64,000 bases of DNA, taken from assembly GCF_003574445.1 (NCBI RefSeq), contig NZ_KZ984559.1, positions 61,930-125,929 on the forward strand, written 5' to 3'. Position numbers and translations under genes: made by a program. This document shows positions 43,543-52,187 of this stretch, in pieces (the stretch's first letter is position 1; each line of letters opens with the position of its first letter). Origin of the DNA: Streptomyces sp. YIM 130001. GTDB taxonomy: Bacteria; Actinomycetota; Actinomycetes; Streptomycetales; Streptomycetaceae. The notes beneath the pieces were generated by a model that saw nothing but the letters and a program-made list of their open reading frames with translations, had not been told where the DNA came from and searched no databases.

Positions 43543-44691
43543 ATGCGCGTCCTCTTCGCCGGCCCTCCCTTCTTCGGGCTCCTGTATCCGTTGGTTCCGC
43601 TCGCTCACGCGCTGCAGGCCGCCGGGCACGATGTGCTGCTCGGCACGTGCGGAGCAGCGGTCCGGCGTACCGCCGAAGCCGGCCTCCTCGCCGTCGACTG
43701 CGCACCCGGAATCGACCCCGGTGCCCTCTATGCCCAGATGGAACGGGACCGCCGCGGGAAGAAGCCGCCCTCGCCGGGCGAGCGCGGCGTTCCGGCCAAG
43801 GGCAAGGGTTTCTCGTTCTTCAGCGAGGAGATGGCCGACCGGATGGTCGCCACGGCCGAGTCCTTCGCGCCCGACCTGGTCGTGCACACCCCGAACGGTG
43901 TCGTGGGCCAGCTGGTCGCCGCCCGGCTGAAGGTGCCGTCCGTACTGCACGCGGTCGGCTTCGGGCACACCTCCGCGCACGTCGGCATGATGAACAACGC
44001 GCTCGCACCGGCCTACGAACGCCACGGCCTGTCCGGCCCCGACCCCATCGCCGCCTGGCTCGACGTGGCACCGCCGAGCATGTCCACCACGCAGGAGCCG
44101 CGCCGCTGGTTCCAGCGTTTCGTGCCGTTCAACGGCGGCGCGAGCCTGCCGCACTGGCTCTACGAGCAGCGGTCGCGGCCCCGCATCACGGTCACCCTCG
44201 GCACGGTGCGCCCGGTGGTCGACGGGGTCTCGCCGATGAAGTGGGTGGTGGACGCGGCACGCGAGACCAACGCCGAGTTCGTCCTCGCGCTCGGCGGCGC
44301 CGACCTCACCGATCTCGGCGAACTCCCCGAGAACGTAAGGGCGGTGGACTGGCTGCCGCTCACCTCGCTGCTGGCCGCGAGCGATGCGGTGATCCACCAC
44401 GGCGGCGCCGGCACCACCCTGACCGCACTCGACTCGGGACTGCCGCAGATCGTGCTCGGCGAGGGCGCCGACCGTCCCGCCAACGCCGCTGCGGTGCGAG
44501 CCCGTGGCTGCGGCCTCGTCCCGGACGATCCGGACGACCTCACCCCGGAGCTGGTCGACCGCCTCCTGTCCGACCCCGGCCTGCGCCAGGCGGCCCGCAG
44601 CGTGGCCCAGGAGATGGCTGCGACCCCGAGTCCGGGCGAGACCGTGCCTCGCCTGGTCGAACTGGCGCGTACAGGAGGTGAGTTGCGATGA
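43543..44691 (+). CDS. IroB-like glycosyltransferase (GT1 family, GT-B fold)
   Basis: A 382-residue glycosyltransferase that looks like IroB, the C-glucosyltransferase of salmochelin synthesis. Shared-looking segments are the start MRVLFAGPPFFGLLYPLVPL, GFSFFSEEMADRM (89-101), VGFGHTSAH, APPSMST, VTLGTVRPVVDG and the donor-binding IHHGGAGTTLTALDSGLPQI with GEGADRPANA. It would attach sugar to a catechol siderophore. The donor may be UDP-glucose, as for IroB, or a dTDP-sugar from the divergent rml genes. ATG 43543 starts the conserved region; the upstream frame is spurious. It is coupled by an ATGA overlap to the esterase gene and controlled by the iron box. Confidence 0.88.
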   Translation: MRVLFAGPPFFGLLYPLVPLAHALQAAGHDVLLGTCGAAVRRTAEAGLLAVDCAPGIDPGALYAQMERDRRGKKPPSPGERGVPAKGKGFSFFSEEMADRMVATAESFAPDLVVHTPNGVVGQLVAARLKVPSVLHAVGFGHTSAHVGMMNNALAPAYERHGLSGPDPIAAWLDVAPPSMSTTQEPRRWFQRFVPFNGGASLPHWLYEQRSRPRITVTLGTVRPVVDGVSPMKWVVDAARETNAEFVLALGGADLTDLGELPENVRAVDWLPLTSLLAASDAVIHHGGAGTTLTALDSGLPQIVLGEGADRPANAAAVRARGCGLVPDDPDDLTPELVDRLLSDPGLRQAARSVAQEMAATPSPGETVPRLVELARTGGELR

Positions 44692-46001
44692 CGAGCCCCG
44701 CTCCCCCGCAGGACGGAACCGGCCTGGCGGCCGACGTCCCGATCCCTGTCGTCAGCCCGGCCGTCGAGCGCCTGACCGCCCGCATCGAGCACGCGTCGCC
44801 CGCCGAACGGGCGGCCGCGGTGGCGGAGTTCACCCGCACCGCACACGAACACGGCACCCCGCTGGTGGAATCGCTGCCCGACGATGCGGACCACTGCGCC
44901 GTCACATTCCTCTGGTTCGGCCATCGCGCCACGCGTCGCGTCCTCCTGCTCGCGAACCGGCTGATCGACCGCGACCACCTGGCCGGCTCGCTGCTGCACC
45001 GGATCCCGGACACCGACATCTGGCATTTGTGCCTGCGGCTGCCCCGCGACCACCGCGGCTCGTACCAGCTGGTCGCCGACATCTCGCCCGGATCGCCGCC
45101 CGCCTCGGCCGACGAGGTGCAGAACCGGCTGCGCGCACTGTCCCGCTACGGCGAGGCGGATCCCCTCAACCCCCATAGGATTCCCTCGCGTTGGCGGGAC
45201 GCCGCGAGCTCGGTGTTCGCCCTGCCGGACGCTCCGCCGCAGCCCTGGGCCGACCGGCGCCCGGGCATCGAACGGGGGCGTCTCGAGCGCCACCGCCAGC
45301 ACAGCACCGCACTCGGCGCCGAACGCGACGTGTGGGTGTACCTGCCGGCCGGCGCGCCACCGCCCGGCGGCCTGCCCGTACTCGCCCTGTGCGACGGCGA
45401 CATGTGGTTCGGCGAACTGGGGCTGCAGGACACCCTGGACGCACTGATCGCCGACGGCGCCGTACCGCCGTTCGCCGTACTGGCACCCGACGCGGTGGAC
45501 AACCGCACCCGCTGGAGCGAGTTGGGCGGCCGGGACAGCTATGTCGCCTTCCTCGCCGACGAGTTGCTGCCGTGGGCGGCCGGGCGCTGGGGCATCACCA
45601 CCGACCCCTCCCGCACGCTCGTCTCGGGTCAGAGCCTCGGCGGCATGACCGCCCTGTACGCGGGACATGTACGGCCCGACCGGTTCGGTCACGTACTGGC
45701 ACAGTCGGCCTCGCTGTGGTGGCGGCCCGGGCTCGCCCCCGGCGTTCCGAAGACGTCCTCGGGCGCCGTCCCGTGGCTGGTCGGACTCGTCACGGACGGA
45801 GAACCGCGGCCCGTGACCGTGCGCCTGGACGTCGGCAGACACGAGGGCGAGATGGTCCGGCAGAGCCGCGCCCTGCGCGACGCCCTGCACGCCAAGGGCC
45901 AGCGCGTCCGGCTCACCGAGTACAACGGCGGCCACGACTACGCCTGTTGGCGCGGCTCACTCGCCGACGGTCTCGTCGCAGTCCTGGCGGACGGCGGCTG
46001 A
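44688..46001 (+). CDS. Ferric catecholate-siderophore esterase (Fes/IroD-like)
   Basis: A 437-residue cytosolic esterase of the enterochelin esterase family. The N-terminal domain (about 60-160) has the Fes-type beta-sandwich pattern VTFLWFGHRATRRVLLLANRL and DIWHLCLRLPRDHRGSYQLV. The hydrolase domain carries Ser316 in the elbow LVSGQSLGGMTALYAG and His416 in NGGHDYACWRG, the usual Fes/IroD ending. It should hydrolyse the ester backbone of an imported ferric siderophore to free iron, implying an ester-linked (trilactone-like) ligand. AGGAGG at 44673-44678 and the ATGA overlap with the glycosyltransferase gene fix the start. Confidence 0.92.
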   Translation: MTSPAPPQDGTGLAADVPIPVVSPAVERLTARIEHASPAERAAAVAEFTRTAHEHGTPLVESLPDDADHCAVTFLWFGHRATRRVLLLANRLIDRDHLAGSLLHRIPDTDIWHLCLRLPRDHRGSYQLVADISPGSPPASADEVQNRLRALSRYGEADPLNPHRIPSRWRDAASSVFALPDAPPQPWADRRPGIERGRLERHRQHSTALGAERDVWVYLPAGAPPPGGLPVLALCDGDMWFGELGLQDTLDALIADGAVPPFAVLAPDAVDNRTRWSELGGRDSYVAFLADELLPWAAGRWGITTDPSRTLVSGQSLGGMTALYAGHVRPDRFGHVLAQSASLWWRPGLAPGVPKTSSGAVPWLVGLVTDGEPRPVTVRLDVGRHEGEMVRQSRALRDALHAKGQRVRLTEYNGGHDYACWRGSLADGLVAVLADGG

Positions 46002-46116
46002 CCTGCCCGCCGTGAGCCCTGCCCCGAGCCACCCCCTGGGGCTATGCCCCTCCGTCCCCCGACAAGAACACCCCCGCCCTCACGGGGATCGACACATCAC
46101 CTAGGAGCCGAACTTC

Positions 46117-47091
46117 ATGTTCACCCCTCGTGCCCGTCGCGGTACCGCCCTTCTCGCCGCCGTGGCGGCCGGCGCGCTCGTTCTCGCCGGCTGCGGCAGT
46201 GACGACGACTCCGGTTCCGACAAGGCAGGTGCAGCCTCGGACACCCGTAAGGTCAAGGACGCCGACGGCAAGACCGTCGAGGTGCCCAAGGCACCCAAGA
46301 AGGTCGTGACGCTGAGCGAGCCCACGCTCGACGCCGCGCTCGCTCTCGGCATCGAGCCGATCGGCGCCACCGCGGGCCGCGGCCAGCAGGGGGTGTCGAC
46401 GTATCTGGCGGACAAGGCCTCCAAGGCTGACGTGGTGGCCACTGTCGCGGAACCCGATCTCGAGAAGCTCGCCACCCTGCAGCCGGACCTGATCGTCCTG
46501 GACGAGACGGTCGGCTCCAAGCGGGTGCTGGACAAGCTCCGGGCGATCGCACCGACCGTACTGACGGCCAAGCTGAACGAGGACTGGAAGGTCGCGTTCA
46601 AGGCCACCGCGGACGCCCTGAACAAGTCCTCGGCCGCCGACGACCTGCTGAAGACCTTCGACGCGGACGTCACGAAGGCGAAGGACGCTCTCGGCAAGAA
46701 CGCCAAGGCCGTGACCAGTGTCATCCGTTGGCAGGACGGCGCACCCTCGGTCGTCGGCAAGGGAGAGGGCCACGTCGGTTCCACGCTCGCCACGCTCGGC
46801 CTCGAACGGCCGAAGGACCAGCAGGGCGAGAGTGCGGGGCGCAGCGAGCCGGTGAGTCTGGAGAAGCTCGACACCATCGACGGCGACTGGCTGTTCCTGG
46901 GCGCTCTCGGCGACAAGGCGGCCGGTGAGAAGGCCTACAAGGAGGCGAAGAAGGTCCCCAACTTCTCCGCACTGAAGGCGGAGAAGGAGGGCCACGTGGT
47001 GGTCATCGAAGGCTCCGCCTGGAACAGTTCGGGCGGCCCGATCGCGGCCCGCACGGTCCTGGACGACGTGGAGAGCGCGCTGGCCGGCTGA
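46117..47091 (+). CDS. Ferric-siderophore substrate-binding lipoprotein
   Basis: A 324-residue periplasmic-binding-protein-fold lipoprotein. The signal ends in the lipobox LAGC (Cys26), followed by an Asp/Ser linker. The body is the FepB/CeuE (TroA-like) type: VEVPKAPKKVVTLSEPTLDAALALGIEPIG, LQPDLIVLDETVG, and the second lobe SVIRWQDGAPSVVGKGEG. It delivers ferric siderophore to the FecCD permeases encoded at the far end of the divergent operon. A 115-bp gap follows the esterase gene; I saw no second iron box in it, so read-through from the divergent promoter is likely. Confidence 0.92.
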   Translation: MFTPRARRGTALLAAVAAGALVLAGCGSDDDSGSDKAGAASDTRKVKDADGKTVEVPKAPKKVVTLSEPTLDAALALGIEPIGATAGRGQQGVSTYLADKASKADVVATVAEPDLEKLATLQPDLIVLDETVGSKRVLDKLRAIAPTVLTAKLNEDWKVAFKATADALNKSSAADDLLKTFDADVTKAKDALGKNAKAVTSVIRWQDGAPSVVGKGEGHVGSTLATLGLERPKDQQGESAGRSEPVSLEKLDTIDGDWLFLGALGDKAAGEKAYKEAKKVPNFSALKAEKEGHVVVIEGSAWNSSGGPIAARTVLDDVESALAG

Positions 47092-47188
47092 TCCGCGGCA
47101 CGGGAAGGGCTCACCTCGGTCAAGGACATCGGGCAGAGCGCTGACGGGCGACGACGGTTGGGACTCGGCGGACACCGCCGGGCCGTCC

Positions 47189-47280
47189 CGTCATCGCCCG
47201 TCTTGCCGTCATGCACCGTCTTGTCGTCACGCACCGTCTCTTGCCGTCATGCCCCGTCTTGCCATCGTCGCCCGTCCTCG
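47189..47280. repeat. Imperfect ~18-bp tandem repeats
   Basis: Four or five degenerate copies of an 18-20 bp unit, for example CGTCATCGCCCGTCTTGC (47189), CGTCATGCACCGTCTTGT (47207), a 20-bp variant at 47225 and CGTCATGCCCCGTCTTGC (47245). They fill the convergent gap between the binding-protein gene and a membrane-protein gene. No unique spacers, so not a CRISPR. Confidence 0.8.
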
Positions 47281-47295
47281 CCCGTTCGCGCACCG

Positions 47296-47838
47296 TCAGG
47301 CCGTCTCGGCTTCCGTGGCCGGTGCGCGGGTCTCTGCGACGACAGTCCAGGCCGCCGTGCCCCACAACGTCAGGGCCGCGAGCCCTCCGACCACCAGACG
47401 CATCGTCTCGGGTGATCCGTCGGCGAGCCGAATCCCGCATCCCGCAGCGCCCGCGAGCATCAACATGCCGCCCGGCACGCGTAGTTGAGGCTGCCCGAAC
47501 ACGGCCGCCAACGGCACGAAGTGCAATCCGACGACGACCGCGATCAGCGCCGGGATGTACTCCGGCACTCCCGCCCGGCCGCACACCACCGCGACGACGG
47601 CGATCACGGCCCACTGCGCGAGGTTGATCCACCCGAAGGCGCGCCGCTGTTCCTTCGGCGGCGGCCCGCCCATGGACTCCGGCAGCAGCCGCTTGGCGGC
47701 GAGCATCAGCGCCACGCTGACCGCCACGCCGGCCACCGACGCCGTGAGGACCACCGCCGTCGCCTCGAACGTACCGACTGCGGCTGCCCACCAGGCCAGT
47801 CCGAACAGCGCGAAGAACCCCACCCCTGCTTTGAACAT
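47296..47838 (-). CDS. Multi-pass membrane protein of unknown function
   Basis: A 180-residue protein with about five or six hydrophobic helices (for example VGFFALFGLAWWAAAVG, FGWINLAQWAVIAVVAVVC, IPALIAVVVGLHFVPLAAVFG) and a short loop rich in Pro/Lys/Arg. I do not recognise a named family. ATG 47838 has no ribosome-binding site, but TATGGT stands seven bases upstream, consistent with a -10 box and a leaderless transcript. It converges on the siderophore-binding protein gene; no functional link is evident. Confidence 0.72.
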   Translation of the reverse strand: MFKAGVGFFALFGLAWWAAAVGTFEATAVVLTASVAGVAVSVALMLAAKRLLPESMGGPPPKEQRRAFGWINLAQWAVIAVVAVVCGRAGVPEYIPALIAVVVGLHFVPLAAVFGQPQLRVPGGMLMLAGAAGCGIRLADGSPETMRLVVGGLAALTLWGTAAWTVVAETRAPATEAETA

Positions 47839-48064
47839 GATCGAACCATAAGCAGCCTGGCCCCCTCGGAGCGACCCTTCGGCGGCACTGCTCGGGACGG
47901 GTACCGCGCTCCCGAGCGGCGACCGCAGCGGGACAACGTCGCACCAGCAGTCGCGGAACGCCCCAACTCCCCCTGCCGCCCCGCTCGCAGACGCTGCCGG
48001 GCTCGATTGTCAGACCCTCGCGCAAGACTGTCCGTAACGACAACGACACGAGGGAGCACCCGCG

Positions 48065-48295
48065 ATGAACGACCTCGAAGTGGCCGCCGCACAGGCGTAC
48101 GTGAGGCTTCTGCAGACCGCCCGTTCCGCGCTCGTCGCCCCGGACCGGGTTCCCGAGTCCTGGCCCCTGCTCGACGCCCCGATCGCGGAGGTCGACGCGG
48201 CACTCGACCGCGCCGGCCTCTCGGGGAACGAGGCGCATCTGTTCGACCTCGTCACCGCGCTGTACCCCCGGGTTCCCGCGGGGGTCGATACATGA
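48065..48295 (+). CDS. Small hypothetical protein
   Basis: A 76-residue acidic, helical protein (LEVAAAQAYVRLLQTARSAL...), with no signal peptide, membrane segment or known motif. Support comes from a GAGGGAG site about nine bases before ATG 48065, clean codon use and a strong hairpin shortly after the stop. Function unknown. Confidence 0.6.
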   Translation: MNDLEVAAAQAYVRLLQTARSALVAPDRVPESWPLLDAPIAEVDAALDRAGLSGNEAHLFDLVTALYPRVPAGVDT

Positions 48296-48331
48296 GCGGC
48301 GCCGGCCGCGGTCCCGGGGTGAGGCTTGCGC

Positions 48332-48382
48332 CCACCATCGACGCGGCCCCGGCAGTGACTGCCGGGGCCGCGTCGATGGTGG
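48332..48382. terminator. Perfect 25-bp inverted repeat, bidirectional terminator
   Basis: Arms 48332-48356 and 48358-48382 are exactly complementary around a single central G, so about 23 pairs with a small loop can form. It separates the small gene from the convergent MMPL transporter gene. Such length with no mismatch is notable even for actinomycete terminators. Confidence 0.85.
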
Positions 48383-48434
48383 CGTGGGCCGGGGAGGTTC
48401 CGTCGGTCGCCTCCCCGGCCGGTGCGGTTCCCGG

Positions 48435-50669
48435 TCAGACGCCCGCGCCCGCGGGCTCACGCTCCTGCGGTGCGGTGGGCGGGTTCTCGCCGTCGAGTTC
48501 CTGATGGAGCTTCTCGCCCTCGACGTCGACGTTGGGCAGCGCGCGGTCGAGCCACTTGGGCAGCCACCAGGCCTTGCTGCCGAGCAGGGCCAGCACGGCG
48601 GGCACGATGGCCATCCGGACGACGAAGGCGTCGAAGAGGACGGCAATCGCCAGGCCGAAGCCCATCATCTTGATCATGTCGTCGTTCTCCATGATGAAGC
48701 CGGAGAAGACGCTGATCATGATGATCGCGGCCGCGGCCACCACCCGTCCGCCGTGTGTGAAGCCGGTGATCACCGACTGCGCCGGACTCTGGCCCTGGAC
48801 GTGCGCCTCGCGCATCCGGGTCACCAGGAAGACCTCGTAGTCCATCGCCAGGCCGAACACCACACCGATCATGAAGATCGGCATCATGCTCATGATCGGG
48901 CCGGGCTGGTCGACCCCGACGAGGTCCGCCAGCCAGCCCCACTGGAAGACGGCCACGACTGCACCGAGCGCGGCCAGGACCGAGAGCAGGAAGCCGAGGG
49001 CGGCCTTGAGCGGCACGAGGATCGAGCGGAAGACGAGCATCAGGAGGAGGAAGGCCAGTCCGACGACGAGCGCCAGATAGGGGATCAGCGCGTCGTCCAG
49101 GGTCTGCGAGAAGTCGATGGTCATGGCCGTTGCGCCGGTGACCAGCATCTCGGCGCCGGTGTCCGACTCGATGCCGTCAGCGAGCGAGCGGATCGACTTG
49201 ACCAGGTCCTCGGTCGCCGCGTCGCTGGGACCGCTCTTGGGCACGACGGTGAGTGTGGCGGTGTCCTTCGCCTCGTTGAACGTCGCCGGGGTGACCGCGG
49301 CGGCCTCGCCGAGATCGGTGATCGCCTTGCCGACGGCGTCCGCGGCACCCTGGGCGTTGTCCGCGCCCTGGGCGTCGACGGTGATCATCAGCGGGCCGTT
49401 GAAGCCGGCCCCGAAGGACTCCGACAGCATGTCGTAGGCCTTGCGCTGCGTGGAGTCCGGCGCTGAACTGCCCTCGTCGGGCAGGCCGAGCTCCATGCTC
49501 GCCGCAGGTACGGCGATCACACCGAGGCCGAGTACGGCGGTGAGGAGCACGGTCACCGGGCGGCGCAGGACGAATCCGGCCCAGCGGGTGCCGAGCTTCG
49601 GACGGCCCTCGGCGGGCTTGTTGCCCTCGGCCACCGCAGCAGCCGCCTTGCGGTCCTTGCGACTGAGCGCCTTGCGTCCGGCGAAGCCGAGCAGTGCGGG
49701 TGTCATCGTCAGTGCGATGAGGACGGCGATCGCGACGGTCGCGGCCGCGGCCATACCCATCTTCGTGAGGATCGGGATGTTCACGACGGCCAGACCGGCG
49801 AGCGCCACGATCACGGTGAGTCCGGCGAAGACGACGGCCGATCCCGCGGTGCCGACGGCGCGGCCCGCCGCATCCTCGGGTTCCCGGCCGTCGGCGATCT
49901 CCGCCCGATAGCGGGAGACGATGAACAGGGCGTAGTCGATCGCGACCGCCAGGCCGATCATCATGGCCAGTGTGGAGGTGGTCGCGGACAGGTCGAGCAC
50001 ACTGCCGAGGGCCCCGATGCCGGACACCCCGATACCGACACCGATGATCGCGGACAGCAGGGGCATTCCGGCCGCTACCAGCGACCCGAAGGTCAGCACG
50101 AGGACGACAGCGGCCACCCCGATGCCGATGAGCTCGGCGCTGCCGCCGATCTCCTGTTCCGCCATCACCGCGTCCCCGCCGGTCTCGACGGTGAATCCGG
50201 CCTGGCGGGCGTCGTCGGTGGCCCGGGTGAGGGCGTCCCTCGCCTCGTCGGTCAGCTCCATCGCGTTGACCTTGTAGGTCACCGACGCGTAGGCGGTCGT
50301 ACCGTCCTTGCTGACCGCATCGGCCTTGAACGGATCGGCGACCCCGGCGACCTGCGGACTGTCGCCGAGCGCGGTCACCAGACCGTCGACCTCGGCCTTG
50401 CCGTCGGCGCCGGATATCTTCTCGCCGTCCGGCGCCCGGATCACGACGCGAGCCTGAGCGCCCTCGGCACTCGCCGCGGGGAAGCGCTCGTCGAGGAGGT
50501 CGAAGGCCTTCTGGGACTCGGTTCCCGGCATGGCGAACGAGTCGTCGGGAGGCGCGGGGGCGGTCGATGCCGCGGCACCTGCGCCCACGAGCAGCGCCAC
50601 CCAGAGCAGCGCGACGAGGCCACGGCGGCGAAATGCACGACGGCCCAGTCGATAAAGGAACGTAGCCAC
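48435..50669 (-). CDS. MMPL/RND-family transporter
   Basis: A 744-residue membrane protein of the MmpL type. One N-terminal hydrophobic segment is followed by a periplasmic loop (PDDSFAMPGTESQKAFDLLDERFPA), then five segments with the GLAVAIDYALFIVSRYRAEI motif. The repeat in the second half has the matching VFGLAMDYEVFLVTRMREAHVQGQ, where the Asp-Tyr pairs are the proton relay. These proteins export lipids or drugs. GTG 50669 has AGGAAG about ten bases upstream; the longer upstream frame is not conserved. No regulator adjoins it. Confidence 0.9.
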   Translation of the reverse strand: MATFLYRLGRRAFRRRGLVALLWVALLVGAGAAASTAPAPPDDSFAMPGTESQKAFDLLDERFPAASAEGAQARVVIRAPDGEKISGADGKAEVDGLVTALGDSPQVAGVADPFKADAVSKDGTTAYASVTYKVNAMELTDEARDALTRATDDARQAGFTVETGGDAVMAEQEIGGSAELIGIGVAAVVLVLTFGSLVAAGMPLLSAIIGVGIGVSGIGALGSVLDLSATTSTLAMMIGLAVAIDYALFIVSRYRAEIADGREPEDAAGRAVGTAGSAVVFAGLTVIVALAGLAVVNIPILTKMGMAAAATVAIAVLIALTMTPALLGFAGRKALSRKDRKAAAAVAEGNKPAEGRPKLGTRWAGFVLRRPVTVLLTAVLGLGVIAVPAASMELGLPDEGSSAPDSTQRKAYDMLSESFGAGFNGPLMITVDAQGADNAQGAADAVGKAITDLGEAAAVTPATFNEAKDTATLTVVPKSGPSDAATEDLVKSIRSLADGIESDTGAEMLVTGATAMTIDFSQTLDDALIPYLALVVGLAFLLLMLVFRSILVPLKAALGFLLSVLAALGAVVAVFQWGWLADLVGVDQPGPIMSMMPIFMIGVVFGLAMDYEVFLVTRMREAHVQGQSPAQSVITGFTHGGRVVAAAAIIMISVFSGFIMENDDMIKMMGFGLAIAVLFDAFVVRMAIVPAVLALLGSKAWWLPKWLDRALPNVDVEGEKLHQELDGENPPTAPQEREPAGAGV

Positions 50670-50948
50670 GGGAACCAAGCTTCCTGGGGGAAGGGATACG
50701 GGCAGGAGGAACCCGACGACCACGTAGCACCGGCAGTCATCGAGGTGACGTTTTCCATGGTCGTGGCGGAACTGGGCCTTCTGATCCGCCCCAATGACCG
50801 GACTGCTGTACTGCAATCGCGGTATGTCCGACATCGCGCCGCCACCGAGAGGTGTACTCGGCCCTCATACGTGTACACCGCACACCGATCGCCGACCGCT
50901 CCCCGCCGGTGGCCGCCCCGCACCCGCACCGTGCCACCATGGCGCCCC

Positions 50949-51650
50949 GTGACGCACATCGACCCGGCAGACCGCCCGCAGCCCGCGCACCCGCATTCCG
51001 CGCACCCGGCGCCCGAGGAGCCGACGCCACCCGTCACGGACTCGGGCTGGCCCGACGTGCCGGGCGAGACCTCGCTCACCATCCGGGTGCCCGAGGCAGA
51101 CGCCCTGGTGCACGCCGGACTGCCGCCCGCGCACGTCACCGTCCTGTACCCGTTCCTGCACCTCGGCCGGATCGACACCGCCGTGGACCGCGAACTACGT
51201 GAACTCTTCGGCGCCCACGCCCCGTTCGAGCTCTCCTTGGCACAGTTCCTGCGTTACCCCGGGGTCCTCTGCCTCGACCCCCGCCCGCGCGAACCGGTGC
51301 GGGCCCTCACCTCCGCCCTCACCTCCCGCTGGCCCGAAGCCCGCCCGTACCGGGGGATCTTCGGGGACGGCCTCGACCCGCACCTGACGCTCGCCAACCA
51401 CGAGGGACCGGCTACCTGGCGCGCGGCGTACGACGCGCTCGAGTCCCGTCTCGCGCCGGCGCTCCCCCTGTCCTCCCGCGTCACCGAGATCCACCTGGGT
51501 GTCTTCGGCGCCGACGGCTGGAGTTACGCCCGGTCGTACCGCCTGGGGACAACCCCGGCGGGCAGGACGGTCCCCCGCCCGGTTGCGGGTCCCGGCCGCG
51601 TCTCCGGCAGGATGGCAGCGAGGATCGAACGCATTCCTGAGGAGAGCTGA
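50949..51650 (+). CDS. 2'-5' RNA ligase-like 2H phosphoesterase
   Basis: About 233 residues with both HxTx motifs of the 2H phosphoesterase superfamily: HVTVLYPF and HLTLANHEG. These supply the two catalytic histidines that act on cyclic phosphates or 2'-5' bonds. The N-terminal 40 residues are Pro/His-rich and the start is uncertain: GTG 50949 is the first candidate in frame below the promoter region, and a start nearer the domain is possible. The stop overlaps the peroxidase start by one base (TGATG), so the two are coupled. Substrate unknown. Confidence 0.78.
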   Translation: MTHIDPADRPQPAHPHSAHPAPEEPTPPVTDSGWPDVPGETSLTIRVPEADALVHAGLPPAHVTVLYPFLHLGRIDTAVDRELRELFGAHAPFELSLAQFLRYPGVLCLDPRPREPVRALTSALTSRWPEARPYRGIFGDGLDPHLTLANHEGPATWRAAYDALESRLAPALPLSSRVTEIHLGVFGADGWSYARSYRLGTTPAGRTVPRPVAGPGRVSGRMAARIERIPEES

Positions 51651-52138
51651 TGAGCCTGTACGACATCCCCCTGCGCACCCTGTCCGGTGACCCGACCTCC
51701 CTCGGCACCTTCGAGGGCAAGGCCGTGCTTGTGGTCAACGTGGCGTCCAAGTGCGGGCTCACACCGCAGTACGCGGGCCTCGAGCGGCTCCAACAGCGTT
51801 ACGCGGAACGCGGCTTCACCGTCGTCGGCGTGCCCTGCAACCAGTTCGCCGGCCAGGAGCCCGGTTCACCGGAGGAGATCGAGACCTTCTGCTCGACGAC
51901 GTACGGCACGACGTTCCCGCTCCTGGAGAAGACCGAGGTCAACGGCCCCGGCCGGCATCCGCTCTACACCGAGCTGACCCGCACCCAGGACGCCGAGGGC
52001 GAGTCGGGCGACATCCAGTGGAACTTCGAGAAGTTCCTGGCGAACGACCGCGGTGAGGTCGTGGGCCGCTTCCGCCCCCGCACCGAGCCGGAGGACGCCG
52101 AACTCGTCGCCGCGATCGAAGCGGTGCTGCCGGCCTGA
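51650..52138 (+). CDS. Glutathione peroxidase-family peroxidase (Cys type)
   Basis: A 162-residue thiol peroxidase. The active Cys35 lies in VNVASKCGLTPQYAGLE, with the family Gln in PCNQFAGQEPGS and Trp in WNFEKFLANDRGEVVGRF. It has Cys where mammalian enzymes have selenocysteine. Actinomycetes lack glutathione, so thioredoxin or mycothiol probably reduces it. It overlaps the 2H phosphoesterase gene by one base and ends before a strong hairpin shared with the convergent OYE gene. Confidence 0.93.
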   Translation: MSLYDIPLRTLSGDPTSLGTFEGKAVLVVNVASKCGLTPQYAGLERLQQRYAERGFTVVGVPCNQFAGQEPGSPEEIETFCSTTYGTTFPLLEKTEVNGPGRHPLYTELTRTQDAEGESGDIQWNFEKFLANDRGEVVGRFRPRTEPEDAELVAAIEAVLPA

Positions 52139-52142
52139 CCTT

Positions 52143-52181
52143 CCGTGGTGCGGGTGGCCGCGCCGGCCACCCGCACCACGG
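52143..52181. terminator. 18-bp hairpin between convergent peroxidase and OYE genes
   Basis: 52143-52160 pairs perfectly with 52164-52181 around a three-base loop, in the 49-bp gap between two convergent stop codons. Likely bidirectional terminator. Confidence 0.82.
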
Positions 52182-52187
52182 CGCCGG

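Noticed and set aside
33869..47091. Complete siderophore biosynthetic cluster
   Set aside because: No NRPS, NIS synthetase, isochorismate or dihydroxybenzoate gene occurs in the window; the isochorismatase-like protein at 10698 is far away and paired with an LLM oxidoreductase.
47189..47280. CRISPR array
   Set aside because: Repeat units are degenerate and contiguous with no unique spacers, and no cas genes are present.
48332..48382. Ends of an insertion sequence or MITE
   Set aside because: The arms are adjacent with no internal sequence and no target duplication was seen; a terminator hairpin is simpler.
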